From an uncultured Planktomarina sp. (lineage in GTDB: Bacteria > Pseudomonadota > Alphaproteobacteria > Rhodobacterales > Rhodobacteraceae): a DNA stretch of 64,000 nt. The stretch is taken from the NCBI GenBank assembly GCA_905182535.1, contig CAJJBZ010000016.1, positions 1 through 64,000 of the forward strand, given 5' to 3'. Shown piece after piece: positions 11,101 to 23,029 of the stretch. Position numbers and translations under genes: made by a program. The stretch's first letter is position 1. The number at the start of each line of letters is the position of its first letter. The notes under the pieces are model-generated. The model searched no databases, was not told the DNA's origin, and saw nothing but the letters and a program-made list of their open reading frames with translations.

Positions 11101-11377
11101 ACAGCGATTTCGCCCTATTTTATTGACTTCATTAACTACGTTTCTCGGGGTGTATCCGCTAATAATGGAGACCTCGTTACAAGCACAATTTTTGATCCCC
11201 TTAGCAGTCTCGATTGGTTATGGAGTGTTGTTCGGGACCGTGATAATTGTCCTCACAGTGCCAGCCATATTCATGGCTCAATATTATGTAAGTCTTGGGT
11301 TAGGTAATGTTTATAAAACTGTTTTTATAAAGTCAGAGCCTTTAGATCTAAGCGTAAATAACAAAAATAAGATCTAG
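8163..11377 (+). CDS. RND multidrug efflux pump (AcrB/HAE1 family), two frameshifts
   Basis: The inner-membrane proton antiporter of a tripartite efflux system, about 1070 residues after correction, near the family's usual 1030-1050. The start MNNIVKWMAEHPVAANLI overlaps the adaptor stop. Two one-base insertions break it. At about 8320 an extra C in a CCCC run turns GYPGASPIEIQ into a stop. At about 9549 an extra base separates LGKFLTDIP from VVVMIVLSLSLLQALIILP. The N-terminal half has the transmembrane block around LFGFILAIGIVVDNAIVVSE, where the paired acidic residues of proton relay occur; the C-terminal half repeats it around IFGIIGLAGVVINNSLVMVD. A glycine-rich insert (GQGIAGGGPEGGDAAGGA) is unusual. 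Substrates are unknown. Confidence 0.85.
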
Positions 11378-11404
11378 ATCAACGAAGATTATACCTAGTA
11401 ATCA

Positions 11405-11424
11405 CAGCCGATTTTCACCGGCTG
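11405..11424. terminator. Hairpin between convergent genes
   Basis: CAGCCG (11405-11410) pairs with CGGCTG (11419-11424) across an 8-base loop, between the RND pump stop and the convergent ytoQ stop. There is no U-run on either side, so this is at best a weak or factor-assisted terminator. Confidence 0.35.
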
Positions 11425-11437
11425 CGATACTATATGA

Positions 11438-11891
11438 TTATGTAGGTAACGCACCCGTAATTACATAACGTAAAGCCGCAGCCACCTGTTGCGGCGTTTC
11501 TGCAACTACAAGTGCAGCTGCATCCACTTCCTTCAATGCTGCGCTCTGATTTCTAGATGTTGCAATCAAAGGCTTACCCAGAGCTGCCGCATAGCCTGCA
11601 TCAAAAGCGGCATTCCATTGCTTGTATTTTTCACCAAACCGCACAACAATAATATCCGCCTGCTCAAGCCCATTACGGGTACGAATGGCATTTAATTGGG
11701 CACCTTTGCGGTCATGCCAAAATTTCTCAGCTTCCACGCCCAAGATAGCAACACCACAATCATCGCTGGCAGCATGATTTGTAACTGGACCATCAAATAC
11801 TAGCTCAAGATCCCCACAAGCTGCGATAATTTCATCGCGCCAGTCGCTATGAATTTCGCCAGACAAATAAACGCGCTTAATTTTTTTCCAT
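11438..11891 (-). CDS. ytoQ: YtoQ family protein, start region frameshifted
   Basis: A small soluble protein of the YtoQ family, related to nucleoside 2-deoxyribosyltransferase-like folds; its biochemical role is not established. Recognisable stretches are LSGEIHSDWRDEI near the start, ADIIVVRFGEKYKQWNAAFD in the middle and GKPLIATS towards the end. In the given sequence the frame has only a TTG start at 11866. An ATG at 11891 would begin MEKIKRVYLSGEIHSDW if the run of seven A/T (11881-11887) were six bases, which is how family members begin. I therefore extend the gene to 11891 with a one-base break. It is convergent with the RND pump gene. Confidence 0.75.
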
Positions 11892-11959
11892 TTATAATTA
11901 AAGTTTCGGTAACTACGCTAAAATTAGGGAATGCTGTCCTACACCATAAACTCAGAAGG

Positions 11960-13154
11960 TCACACCCTGATTAAAACACCTAGATCGGCTACGTTGGTAC
12001 CTGTGCCACCGGTGATCAGCAAGGCTTTGGCGGCCGCAAGCGCGTGATAGGCATCATTGTCAGCTAGTAATTGTTCAGGCTCAACACCCGCGGCACGCAT
12101 CGCTGAGATACTAGCCTCACATACGACCCCTCCAGCTGCATTCGTGGGGCCATCGCGACCATCAGTGCCCGCTTGCAAATACAGCCAGCGGCCTTGCCAG
12201 TTTTGATATTCAGCCAAAAGTGCAACCCGCAGCGCCAATTCTTGATTGCGGCCACCGCGCCCTGTACCTGTCAGCCTGACCGTCGTTTCGCCACCAAATA
12301 GATGTATGCCAGGGCCCGCTGCCGCCACCCGGGCTGCGGCCTGTGACACATCCCCGACTAAGGGCATTTTATGAATTGTTGCCTCTGGGATCTCTTTGCC
12401 CATCGCTTCTAAACTTATACTATTGGAGCCAATCAGGATATTTCGAGCATTGGTTAACTCAATTGTGTCGTCGGATTGTTCTAAGACGAGTTTCACCGAC
12501 AAAGGAATTTGATCCCAAAGCCCTAACTCTTCAAGTCCAACTCGCGCTTGCAGCCGCGTACCTATTGGAGAAACAGTTGGTGCTCTAGCTACAGCTCGCA
12601 AATCGTCACCTATCACATCTGACAAGATCAATGCGGTTACTAGGTGCGGATCCACATAGCGCAGCATGCCGCCACCCTTAAGCGTAGACAACTGTTGGCG
12701 AATAAGGTTCACAACGAGGATATCTGCACCACTCGCCAACAACAACGCGTTGATATCCTTCTTATCCTGCAATGAAATACCCACGATAGGTGCTGGTAAA
12801 AGTGCTGAGCCACCACCCGAAATTAGACACAAAACGGGTTATAATACGTTTACTTTAAAAAGAAATTACTTTTTTGCTGGCTTGTTAATTGACGGTATGT
12901 AAGCTGGACGCAAAAACTTGCATCTTACCTAGGTTAGTGGCGTTTTCAGGGTTTGTAACCACTACCATCTCTGGCAACGCCCCTAATATAGATTGAGCCA
13001 TACGCGCCATACTGACCGCAGCCTTGCCTACCGCAATCAAGGTTGGCGCTTGGTCAAATTCAGGTAAAAACCTCCGCACCGCCCCAGCAGGGTCAGCGGC
13101 AACAACACCAGATAAAAATGCCTCTAATGCTTTTTTATAGTAAGGATGATCCAT
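11960..13154 (-). pseudogene. Glycerate 2-kinase / MOFRL-family protein, disrupted
   Basis: Matches the type II glycerate kinase (GckA/TtuD, formerly called hydroxypyruvate reductase) that phosphorylates D-glycerate to 2-phosphoglycerate. The N-terminal part (from MDHPYYKKALEAF at 13154) runs to VFASS at about 12900. The C-terminal part resumes at about 12835 with LCLISGGGSALLPAP and continues through the MOFRL domain (LFGGETTVRLTGTGRGGRNQ, AGTDGRDGPTNAAGG). The 60-70 bases between them contain stops in all relevant frames and several A or T runs, so more than one indel is needed to restore the frame. This is worse damage than in other genes here: either a true pseudogene or a locally poor sequence. 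Confidence 0.75.
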
Positions 13155-13322
13155 GCTAAACCTTTTAACTGCAACCAAATTATCCAATAAAATAGAATAT
13201 AAATATATTCTCTCGAGTCCGCGCTTCATTAGCTTATAATAGTTACTATAAGTTAAAATAGAAATGTAGCAGTCCACAAAATCGTGAAAGCTGCCACACG
13301 CCCCATCACGTTAGGAACCACT

Positions 13323-13727
13323 ATGAGCTCATTTGATGAAGATCTTTTTCTAGTTGGGTTGGACCAACGAAAAGCAACCCTTGGTGCAGACTATGTCAGT
13401 AGAAATCTGGCCGGAGCAGACGACTTCACCCGCCCTTTTCAAGAAGCCATGACCGCTTGGTGCTGGGGCTTTGGCTGGGGCGATGATGTGATAGATGCTA
13501 AAACTAGGTCCATGATGAACTTGTCGATGATTGGCGCCTTGGGTAAAATGCATGAATGGGAATTACACTGCAAAGGTGCTATCAACAATGGTGTTACAGT
13601 AGAAGAAATTCGAGCGATAATTCACGTGATTGGAATCTATTGTGGAGTTCCACAGTCTCTTGAATGTTTCAGATCCGCCCGCAAGGTTCTTACAGAGGCA
13701 GGCTTGCTAGATTCCCCATCTATCTAG
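13323..13727 (+). CDS. Carboxymuconolactone decarboxylase family protein
   Basis: A 134-residue protein of the carboxymuconolactone decarboxylase (PcaC/AhpD-like) family: all helical, with conserved EWELHCKGAINNGVTVEEI and IYCGVPQSLECF. Length and layout match 4-carboxymuconolactone decarboxylase of the beta-ketoadipate pathway, but other pca genes are not nearby and many paralogues have unrelated roles. ATG 13323 follows TTAGGAACC. It is 77 bases upstream of the FadH-like flavoenzyme and transcribed in the same direction. Confidence 0.8.
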   Translation: MSSFDEDLFLVGLDQRKATLGADYVSRNLAGADDFTRPFQEAMTAWCWGFGWGDDVIDAKTRSMMNLSMIGALGKMHEWELHCKGAINNGVTVEEIRAIIHVIGIYCGVPQSLECFRSARKVLTEAGLLDSPSI

Positions 13728-13753
13728 GAAATTACGTGGGGAAAGGCTTGTAA

Positions 13754-15812
<2,059 letters not shown>

Positions 15813-15816
<4 letters not shown>

Positions 15817-17480
15817 TTCTGGCTGGAGGCGCGAAGGCCCTCAATCGTGAGACCGGGGGTGATAGCTTCCGCTGCCACATTAAGATCGAGTACAGCCCCA
15901 GTTGGGCTAGCCAACGCCCTGACAAAAGCCGCGGCAAATTCTGCAGTGGTCTCAATACGCTCCGCGTAACAGCCGTAGGCTTCTGCCAAAGCTGAAAAAT
16001 CTGGATTTATAATGTCTGTCCCGCTGACCCTGACCGGATAATGCTTCTCCTGGTGCATCCTGATAGTGCCATAAGTGCCGTTGTTAACAATCAAGACAAT
16101 TGGCCGCGCATCTGATTGCAGCGCGGTACCCAACTCTTGGCAATTCATCTGAAAATCGCCATCACCAGCAAAACAGACCACGCATCTATTTGGGTATTCA
16201 AGCTTGGCGGCAATAGCAGCCGGTAGACCATAACCCATGGCGCCCGACTGCGGTGCCAGCAAACGCTGGTCAGCTGAAAATTGTATGAATTTGTTAGGCC
16301 AAATTGCAAAGTTTCCAGCGCCATTAGTTACAATCGCGTCACGCGGCAACAACTCCTGCACTATTGCTGTTACTTTTCCCATATCTACCGGGCTGGGTTG
16401 CGGCTTGGGAATTTGGGAAGCAATAAAACCGTCTCGCGCGACCGCTATCCAGGTAGAATCTACCTGCATATTAGCACAAGAAAGCCTGTCCAACAGACTT
16501 TGCAGCACAGCACTTGGGCTGCATATCATCGCTAAGTCTGGAGACACATATTTATGGAACTCATCACCAGAGCGGTGTGTCTGGCCAATCCATTGCCCTG
16601 AGCGCCCAGTCCCAAATAAGGTAAATGCGTCAGTAGTCATCTCACCGAACCTAAGGTTCACTGCCAAGATCACATCTGCCTCACGCAGGATCCGTTTTGT
16701 GTTTGCAGTCATACCAACACCAGCTTCCCCTACGAATAAGGGATCAGTGTTGTCGAACAAATCGTGATAGCGAAAGGCCGTTACAACAGGGATATTTAGC
16801 TCATTCGCACAGTTTTTCAGCGCATTTCGATCTAGATCAGTCCAACCGCCCCCACCCACAATTATCACAGGCCGTTGCGCACCTTCTATTTTTTTAGACA
16901 GCTGCAAGATATCTGCAGGCATCGCACCCCCCAGAGGAACGCTAATCTTTTCCTGAGAGATATCAATATTAGAGATTTGGGTCAGAATATCCTCAGGCAG
17001 CGCAACCACAACAGGACCAGGCCGGCCAGAAATTGCCATAGACCAAGCCCTGCGAATAATCTCACCGGTGCGAGACACATCAGTGATTTCAGTAGAGTAT
17101 TTTGCGATTGGTCCAAAAACCTGCCGGTAGTCGAGCTCTTGGAAAGCTTCGCGCCCTTGATGCTCCAAACCCACCTGCCCAACAAAAAGGATCATAGGTG
17201 TTGATGCCTGCATGGCAGTATGGACCCCAATGCTGGCATTGGTAGCACCGGGGCCACGTGTAACAAAACACAGGCCAACTTCGCCAGTAAGTTTAGCCCA
17301 GGCTTCCGCCATGAAAGCAGCGCCACCTTCATTACGGCAACCTGTAAATGTGAAGCTAGATACATCGTAAAAGGCATCTAATACTGCCAAAAAGCTTTCA
17401 CCTGGGACGCCAAAGCCACGGCGCGCACCAAGTGCTATCAAGGTATTAACAACGGCTTGACCGCCAGACATATTCACCAT
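15813..17480 (-). CDS. Thiamine-diphosphate-dependent enzyme (acetolactate synthase-like)
   Basis: A 555-residue member of the acetolactate synthase/benzoylformate decarboxylase superfamily. The catalytic glutamate is in GVPGESFLAV near residue 29. The central domain has VIIVGGGGWTDLDRNA, and the ThDP-Mg motif GDGDFQMN with its partner NN lies at about 420-450. It lacks the features and neighbouring small subunit of biosynthetic IlvB, so a catabolic role (2-oxo acid decarboxylation or ligation) is likelier. ATG 17480 (MVNMSGGQAVVN) is preferred over 17519 because family members begin just before the GG-ALV segment. It is divergent from the GMC oxidoreductase gene. Confidence 0.8.
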
Positions 17481-17584
17481 TAGGGACCTACTATTGTAAT
17501 TATAACCAGTCTTAGGCAATTTAGATACTTACGGCTAGTCTGTTGCCAAATCAACAGACAAAACTTTTAGAAATGGGAGATGTA

Positions 17585-19246
17585 ATGGAAGCAGACTTTG
17601 TAATTATTGGATCAGGTTCAGCGGGTTCAGCAATGGCGTACCGCCTTTCTGAAGATGGTAAGTATTCTGTTTTGGTGCTTGAATACGGCGGTACCGATGC
17701 AGGGCCACTGATCCAAATGCCAGGTGCTCTATCTTACCCAATGAATATGTCACGATATGATTGGGGCTATTTCTCCCAGCCTGAACCTCATCTGGGAGGC
17801 CGTAGATTAGCTTGTCCACGTGGGAAGGTAATCGGAGGGTCTTCATCAATCAATGGCATGGTCTACGTGCGAGGCCATGCGTCGGATTATGATCATTGGG
17901 CGGAAAACGGCGCAGATGGCTGGTCTTATGCCGATGTACTCCCCTATTTTCTGAGAATGGAAAACTGGCATGATGGCGGTCAAGGTGGGGACCCTAATTG
18001 GCGGGGTAACGATGGGCCACTACACATCACAAGAGGAAAACGCGATATTCCACTACATCAAGCCTTTGTCGAAGCTGGTAGTCAAGCCGGGTTCGAAGTA
18101 ACCAAAGATTACAACGGCGAGCAGCAAGAGGGCTTTTCGCCAATGGAGCAGACAGTTTGGAAAGGCCAACGTTGGTCGGCGGCGAATGCCTATCTCAAAC
18201 CAGCCCTAAAACGGCCTAACCTAAATATAAAAAAATGCCTAGCGCGACGCATTATCATGGAAAATGGCCGCGCGGTCGGGGTAGAGGTACAGCAAGGCCA
18301 GACTATCTCTACGGTGCGGGCCCACCGTGAGGTAATTTTGGCCGCTTCTGCTATCAACTCGCCAAAATTACTAATGCTATCGGGCATCGGACCAGCCAAG
18401 CACTTAGCCGAAATGGGCATAGAAGTGATTGCAGACAGGCCCGGCGTTGGGCAGAATCTACAGGATCATTTGGAACTTTATATCCAACAGGCCTGCCTTC
18501 AGCCTATTACTCTATTCAAATATTGGAACCTTTTCGGCAAAATGCGCGTAGGGCTGGAATGGCTGCTCAACAAATCTGGCCCCGGATCGTCAAATGCATT
18601 CGAATCCTGTGCATTTTTACGTTCAAAACCAGGAGTAAAATATCCTGATATACAATATCACTTTTTGCCAATTGCTGTACGCTACGACGGACAAGCAGCC
18701 GCGGAGGGGCATGGCTTTCAAGCACATGTAGGACCAATGCGCTCCTCCTCGCGTGGATCTGTTACTTTACGCTCCACCGCCCCTGCAGAGGATCCTAAGA
18801 TCCTATTCAACTATATGTCAGACCCACAAGACTGGGCTGATTTTCGCCATTGCATCCGCCTCACCCGATCAATCTTTGGGCAAGCCGCATTTGATCCTTT
18901 CCGGGGTAAAGAAATTCAGCCCGGTGCAGATGTGCAAAGTGATGCAGAACTGGACGCGTTCATTAGTGAACATGTCGAAAGTGCTTATCACCCCTGCGGA
19001 ACGTGCAAGATTGGTCGTGCCGATGACCTAATGGCCGTAGTTGATCCTGAATGTCGAGTGATAGGTGTAGATGGTCTGCGGGTAGTCGATAGTTCGATCT
19101 TTCCAAGCATACCCAATGGCAACCTCAATGGACCCTCAATCATGGTTGGGGAGAAAGGTGCCGACCTTATTCTAGGACGCGCGCGCCTACCACAAGACAA
19201 CCGCGCACCTTGGATCAACCCACGCTGGGAAATATCCGATAGGTAA
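17585..19246 (+). CDS. GMC-family oxidoreductase (choline dehydrogenase-like)
   Basis: A 553-residue FAD-dependent alcohol dehydrogenase of the glucose-methanol-choline family. The FAD dinucleotide motif is [17 protein letters not shown] at residues 6-22. GMC signatures appear as [20 protein letters not shown] and [15 protein letters not shown]. The C-terminal catalytic His-Asn pair is in [11 protein letters not shown] and NGNLNGPS. It closely resembles BetA choline dehydrogenase, but no betB or betI is adjacent, so another primary alcohol is possible. ATG 17585 follows GGGAGATGTA. A frame opening upstream at 17543 has no better signal. Confidence 0.85.
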   Translation: MEADFVIIGSGSAGSAMAYRLSEDGKYSVLVLEYGGTDAGPLIQMPGALSYPMNMSRYDWGYFSQPEPHLGGRRLACPRGKVIGGSSSINGMVYVRGHASDYDHWAENGADGWSYADVLPYFLRMENWHDGGQGGDPNWRGNDGPLHITRGKRDIPLHQAFVEAGSQAGFEVTKDYNGEQQEGFSPMEQTVWKGQRWSAANAYLKPALKRPNLNIKKCLARRIIMENGRAVGVEVQQGQTISTVRAHREVILAASAINSPKLLMLSGIGPAKHLAEMGIEVIADRPGVGQNLQDHLELYIQQACLQPITLFKYWNLFGKMRVGLEWLLNKSGPGSSNAFESCAFLRSKPGVKYPDIQYHFLPIAVRYDGQAAAEGHGFQAHVGPMRSSSRGSVTLRSTAPAEDPKILFNYMSDPQDWADFRHCIRLTRSIFGQAAFDPFRGKEIQPGADVQSDAELDAFISEHVESAYHPCGTCKIGRADDLMAVVDPECRVIGVDGLRVVDSSIFPSIPNGNLNGPSIMVGEKGADLILGRARLPQDNRAPWINPRWEISDR

Positions 19247-19303
19247 TTTCAGTGCGATGGTCTAAGCGTAGCCAAATTTGACGCAAGCGGGGCGAGGTAT
19301 GCT

Positions 19304-19949
19304 TTATGAAACGATTTTGGCCAAGGTAGAGGCACGCAGTTCGGCATCGGTAATGCCATCAGCGGTTTCAACAATCGCCAAACCACCCTCAACCACATCT
19401 AAAACGCCAAGATTGGTGATAATACGATCTACAACCCCGGCCCCAGTCAATGGCAAGCTACAGGTTGATAGAATTTTGCTTTCACCCTTTTTATTGGTGT
19501 GATCCATAACCACCACAACGCGGCGCACACCAGCAACCAGATCCATCGCCCCGCCCATGCCTTTGACAAGTTTTCCAGGGATCATCCAATTGGCTAGATC
19601 GCCATTCTCAGACACTTCCATCGCACCCAAAATCGCCATTGCAATCTTACCACCACGGATCATGCCAAAACGAAGTGGCACTGTCAAAATAGGCGGTTTG
19701 TGGCAGTTCAGTTATGGTTTGCTTGCCCGCATTGATCAAGTCTGCGTCCACTTCTCCCTCGGTTGGGAAGGGTCCCATACCCAGCATACCATTTTCCGAT
19801 TGCAGCGTCACTTCCACACCCGCGGGGATGTAGTTGGAGACCAGAGTTGGAATTCCAATCCCAAGGTTCACATAGGTGCCATCTTCCAATTCAAGAGCGG
19901 CACGCGCCGCCATTTGATTGCGATCCCAGCCTTTTGTATCTGTGGCCAT
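19304..19949 (-). CDS. scoB: 3-oxoacid CoA-transferase subunit B, frameshifted
   Basis: The beta subunit of a succinyl-CoA:3-oxoacid (acetoacetate) CoA-transferase, about 214 residues after correction. The catalytic glutamate is in [12 protein letters not shown]. An extra base in the AAAA/TTTT run at about 19674-19677 moves the frame inside [15 protein letters not shown]; both halves are otherwise intact. The ATG at 19949 overlaps the last base of the scoA stop, so the two subunits are co-translated. The enzyme activates acetoacetate, which is also a product of the BKACE step at 47-48 kb. Convergent with the GMC gene. Confidence 0.85.
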
Positions 19950-20645
19950 TATGATGCCCTCACTGTGCGTTGCTCAATGCGTTTTTCATGGGTGCCTTGG
20001 ATCAGACGATGCACGTAGATGCCCGGTAAATGGATGAGATCTGGGTCAAGGCTGCCAGTTGGAACGATTTCCTCAACCTCCGCCACACAAATTTTGCCAC
20101 ACATTGCAGCCGGAGGATTAAAATTACGAGCAGTTTTGCGAAACACCAAATTGCCCGTTTCATCAGCCTTCCAAGCTTTTACAATCGACACGTCCGCAAA
20201 CAAACCAGTTTCAAGAATATAAGTCTCGCCGTTAAAATCTTTGTGCTCTTTGCCCTCAGCTATCACAGTCCCCACACCTGTTTTAGTATAGAATCCTGGA
20301 ATGCCACAGCCCGCGGCTCGCATGCGCTCAGCTAATGTACCTTGCGGATTGAACTCAAGCTCCAATTCGCCAGACAGGTATTGCTGCATAAAGGTATCAT
20401 TTTCACCCACATATGAGGCTATCATTTTCTTAACCTGACGGGTCTGTAGCAAAATCCCTATACCAAAGTCATCCACCCCCTGCATTGTTCGAGGCAAAGG
20501 TGAGGTTTTGAGTTCCAGCAACGCGGATGGCTTGCAGCAAGTTTTCAGGCAAACCACAAAGGCCAAAGCCACCCGCTGCCACAAACATCCCGTCAAACAA
20601 TAATCCCTTTAGGGCTTCGCTGGCTGATCCATATATCTTTTTCAT
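19949..20645 (-). CDS. scoA: 3-oxoacid CoA-transferase subunit A, frameshifted
   Basis: The alpha subunit partner of scoB, about 231 residues after correction. The true N-terminus is [19 protein letters not shown] from ATG 20645, with the CoA-binding [13 protein letters not shown] motif. At about 20481 an extra G in a GGGGG run breaks the frame between SNNAG and [14 protein letters not shown]. The rest is intact, with [16 protein letters not shown] in the family's usual place. It is first in a two-gene operon. Confidence 0.85.
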
Positions 20646-20791
20646 AATTAAGCTGTCCCATGAGTCTTAACAGTGTTCAGAAAACACTGATGGTAGACTG
20701 GGTCAAGCCTAGGTTCAGTTTTATGATAAATCTTGCGACTTAGGAACAAGAGGCGGGCACAAGTCCTAAAACATGTTCCCGCACGCATTTC

Positions 20792-21895
20792 TTACAAAAA
20801 CGGAATGTCTACTAAAGAGGCTAGGACATGCCGCCCCTCTGCGCGCTGCAATGAACTGCATCGAATTGTACAGCTGCGAGAGATGAGCGCATAGCCAATG
20901 TTCTTTTGAAGCCGAGGCGACCACACGCAATTTGTCATGTCACCAACTTTTATACCGTTCATCAAAATATCTTCCCAAGAAAACGCCAAAGCGTCTGGGC
21001 TGTCACCTTCCAAAACTAAACCAAGCTGGTGCCGCTTTGGACCTTCCTCATGAATACGACGCAGAGCTTGGATGCCAACCACCTCATCTGCTACAAAAAG
21101 ATCAACGTATCCCCCAAGCCGTACTTCAAAAGGATTTGTATTTTCATCAGTATCAGATCCACAGCTAACAAGGCCGCTCTCAGTTCGTTCCGGCGATGTG
21201 GGACCACCGTTGCCAATCCCATAGGGTTGGCCAGCTTCCTTAACTATATTCCAAAGCTCCTCGCCACGGGTACCATCACGAAGATAAATCTCAAACCCAC
21301 TCTGTTTAGACCAACCAGAGCGTTGCACGGCAACAGGTATCCCGTTCAGTTCAGTTTCAGAAAACCAGAAGTATTTTAGATCATGAACCCAATCACCAAA
21401 AATTGAGGAAACAACTGCCGCAGACTTAGGACCTTGTACCGCCAATGGAGAAACGTCTGGCTCAGTAATTTTTACATCCAAGCCACGTTCAGCCGCAATT
21501 GCACGCGCCCAAAACCAGATGTCACTATCAGCGATTGAAAACCAATATAGATCTTCTCGCAATTTCAGCATGATTGGGTCATTGATTAAAACACCATCAT
21601 GATTACACATCGGCACATATTTTCCCTGACCAACCTTACATTTAGAAAGATCACGGGGACACAGAATTTGAGCAAGTTTTCCCGCATCAGGGCCCTCTAG
21701 CTGGACTTGGCGTTCAACACCCACATCCCACATGACGACACCATTAATAAGGTCCCAATATTCTTTCTCTGTATCGCCAAAACTTGCAGGTAAGATCATG
21801 CGATTATAGATGGATGCACTTGTACAACCCTCCGCCATTACTGATTTAAAATATGGCGAAGGCCTCAAGCGGGCCGTTGGAAAAACTTGGAACAT
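20792..21895 (-). CDS. GcvT/DmdA-like aminomethyltransferase family protein
   Basis: A 367-residue protein of the glycine cleavage T family, closest in layout to DMSP demethylase DmdA, which moves a methyl group to tetrahydrofolate. Stretches shared with DmdA include MWDVGVERQVQLEGPDA, VLINDPIMLKL, ISIADSD-like FSIADSDIWFW, VSPLAVQGPKSA, RSGWSKQSGFEIYL, and ERTESGLVSCGSDTDENTNP followed by an FE..LGG segment. Several non-DMSP relatives share these, so substrate is uncertain: DMSP, a betaine or another methyl donor. It is monocistronic, divergent from the LysR gene at 22058, and the gene is intact. Confidence 0.75.
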   Translation of the reverse strand: MFQVFPTARLRPSPYFKSVMAEGCTSASIYNRMILPASFGDTEKEYWDLINGVVMWDVGVERQVQLEGPDAGKLAQILCPRDLSKCKVGQGKYVPMCNHDGVLINDPIMLKLREDLYWFSIADSDIWFWARAIAAERGLDVKITEPDVSPLAVQGPKSAAVVSSIFGDWVHDLKYFWFSETELNGIPVAVQRSGWSKQSGFEIYLRDGTRGEELWNIVKEAGQPYGIGNGGPTSPERTESGLVSCGSDTDENTNPFEVRLGGYVDLFVADEVVGIQALRRIHEEGPKRHQLGLVLEGDSPDALAFSWEDILMNGIKVGDMTNCVWSPRLQKNIGYALISRSCTIRCSSLQRAEGRHVLASLVDIPFL

Positions 21896-22057
21896 TATCG
21901 CAATCCTAGATTTGTGTCTAAGACAGGGCTAATCTAAATTTAACATGACAATGAGTACTGTCCGCGACAAATGTAGGGCACTCCACGACACTTAATTATG
22001 ACCTAGCGGCAACATAATTTTCTGGACATTTAACTTCACACCAGCAATCCCTGATTT

Positions 22058-22945
22058 ATGGTAATCACGATCAAACATTTAGAGGCATTTATCTGGGTTG
22101 CCGACCTCGCCAGCTTCGTACGCGCAGGCGATAGGCTAAACACTACGCAGCCCAATATAAGCAACCGAATTTCAACTTTGGAAGGTTTGATCGGCGCACC
22201 CTTGTTCGATCGTACTGGAGCGAAGGTCCATCTCACACCAAAGGGGCAACAGTTGATGAGCCCAGCCCGTGCCGTATTGGCAGCCCGGGATCAATTTTTG
22301 CAAGCCGCAGATGAAAAAGCCCTCACACAGGGAACTTTACGGCTGGGCGTTACGGAAATTATTGTGCACGCGTGGTTGCGCGCCTTCACATTAGATCTAA
22401 AATCCATGTTTCCAAACTTAGCCATCGAGTTGACCATCGACATGGCGGCAGAATTGGAACGTGGACTGCACGCGCGGCAATTGGATCTTGTTTTGATCAA
22501 TGGACCGTTTCAATATCCCGCCACCTCCAAACCTCTGGGACGTTACCCAATGATTTGGGTGGCAGCGCCCAGCTTGGGCCTCACCGGGTCTCTGCGCCTT
22601 GAGGATTTGGCAGCTCATCCAATATTAACTCATGCGCGAGGGTCCTGGCCACACCGTTTGTTGGCGGATCATTTTCATATGCGCTCTGCGCGCTTGGTGC
22701 CCTCCTCTAACCTCGCCACCTGTTTGCACATGACCGTCGATGGCATGGGCGTGGCTGTCTTGCCTAAGGCCATGGCCAGCAGAGAGCTTGCAGAGGGGGG
22801 GCTCATGGCGCTTGATTATCACTGGACCCCGGATGACCTTGAATTTCAAGCCCGTTACCAATCCGATAAAGCACCCAAGCATGTGGCGCAGGCAGCCAGT
22901 TTAGCATCAAGAGTTGCGACTGACTTCGCCATAACTAATCGATAA
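22058..22945 (+). CDS. LysR-family transcriptional regulator
   Basis: A 295-residue LysR-type regulator. The N-terminal winged helix-turn-helix covers about residues 5-65 (AGDRLNTTQPNISNRISTLE), followed by a linker helix and a periplasmic-binding-protein-like effector domain. It lies just upstream of hyuA in the same direction and divergent from the DmdA-like gene, so either could be its target; position favours the hydantoinase cluster. The stop codon falls inside a small inverted repeat. Confidence 0.85.
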   Translation: MVITIKHLEAFIWVADLASFVRAGDRLNTTQPNISNRISTLEGLIGAPLFDRTGAKVHLTPKGQQLMSPARAVLAARDQFLQAADEKALTQGTLRLGVTEIIVHAWLRAFTLDLKSMFPNLAIELTIDMAAELERGLHARQLDLVLINGPFQYPATSKPLGRYPMIWVAAPSLGLTGSLRLEDLAAHPILTHARGSWPHRLLADHFHMRSARLVPSSNLATCLHMTVDGMGVAVLPKAMASRELAEGGLMALDYHWTPDDLEFQARYQSDKAPKHVAQAASLASRVATDFAITNR

Positions 22946-22958
22946 ATTTTATTTATCG
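22940..22958. repeat. Inverted repeat at the LysR stop
   Basis: CGATAAA (22940-22946) and TTTATCG (22952-22958) flank five bases and include the LysR stop codon. The sequence is AT-rich, so the hairpin would be weak. It could be a partial terminator or an operator ahead of hyuA, which starts at 23030. Confidence 0.3.
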
Positions 22959-23029
22959 TAATGATGATTTCAAATAATTTCCCATAATGATGTGAGGCGC
23001 AGTATCCTATCTATAACTTGGAGGATTCT

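Noticed and set aside
16237-16767. 176-codon antisense frame
   Set aside because: Opposite the thiamine-diphosphate enzyme gene; no family features.
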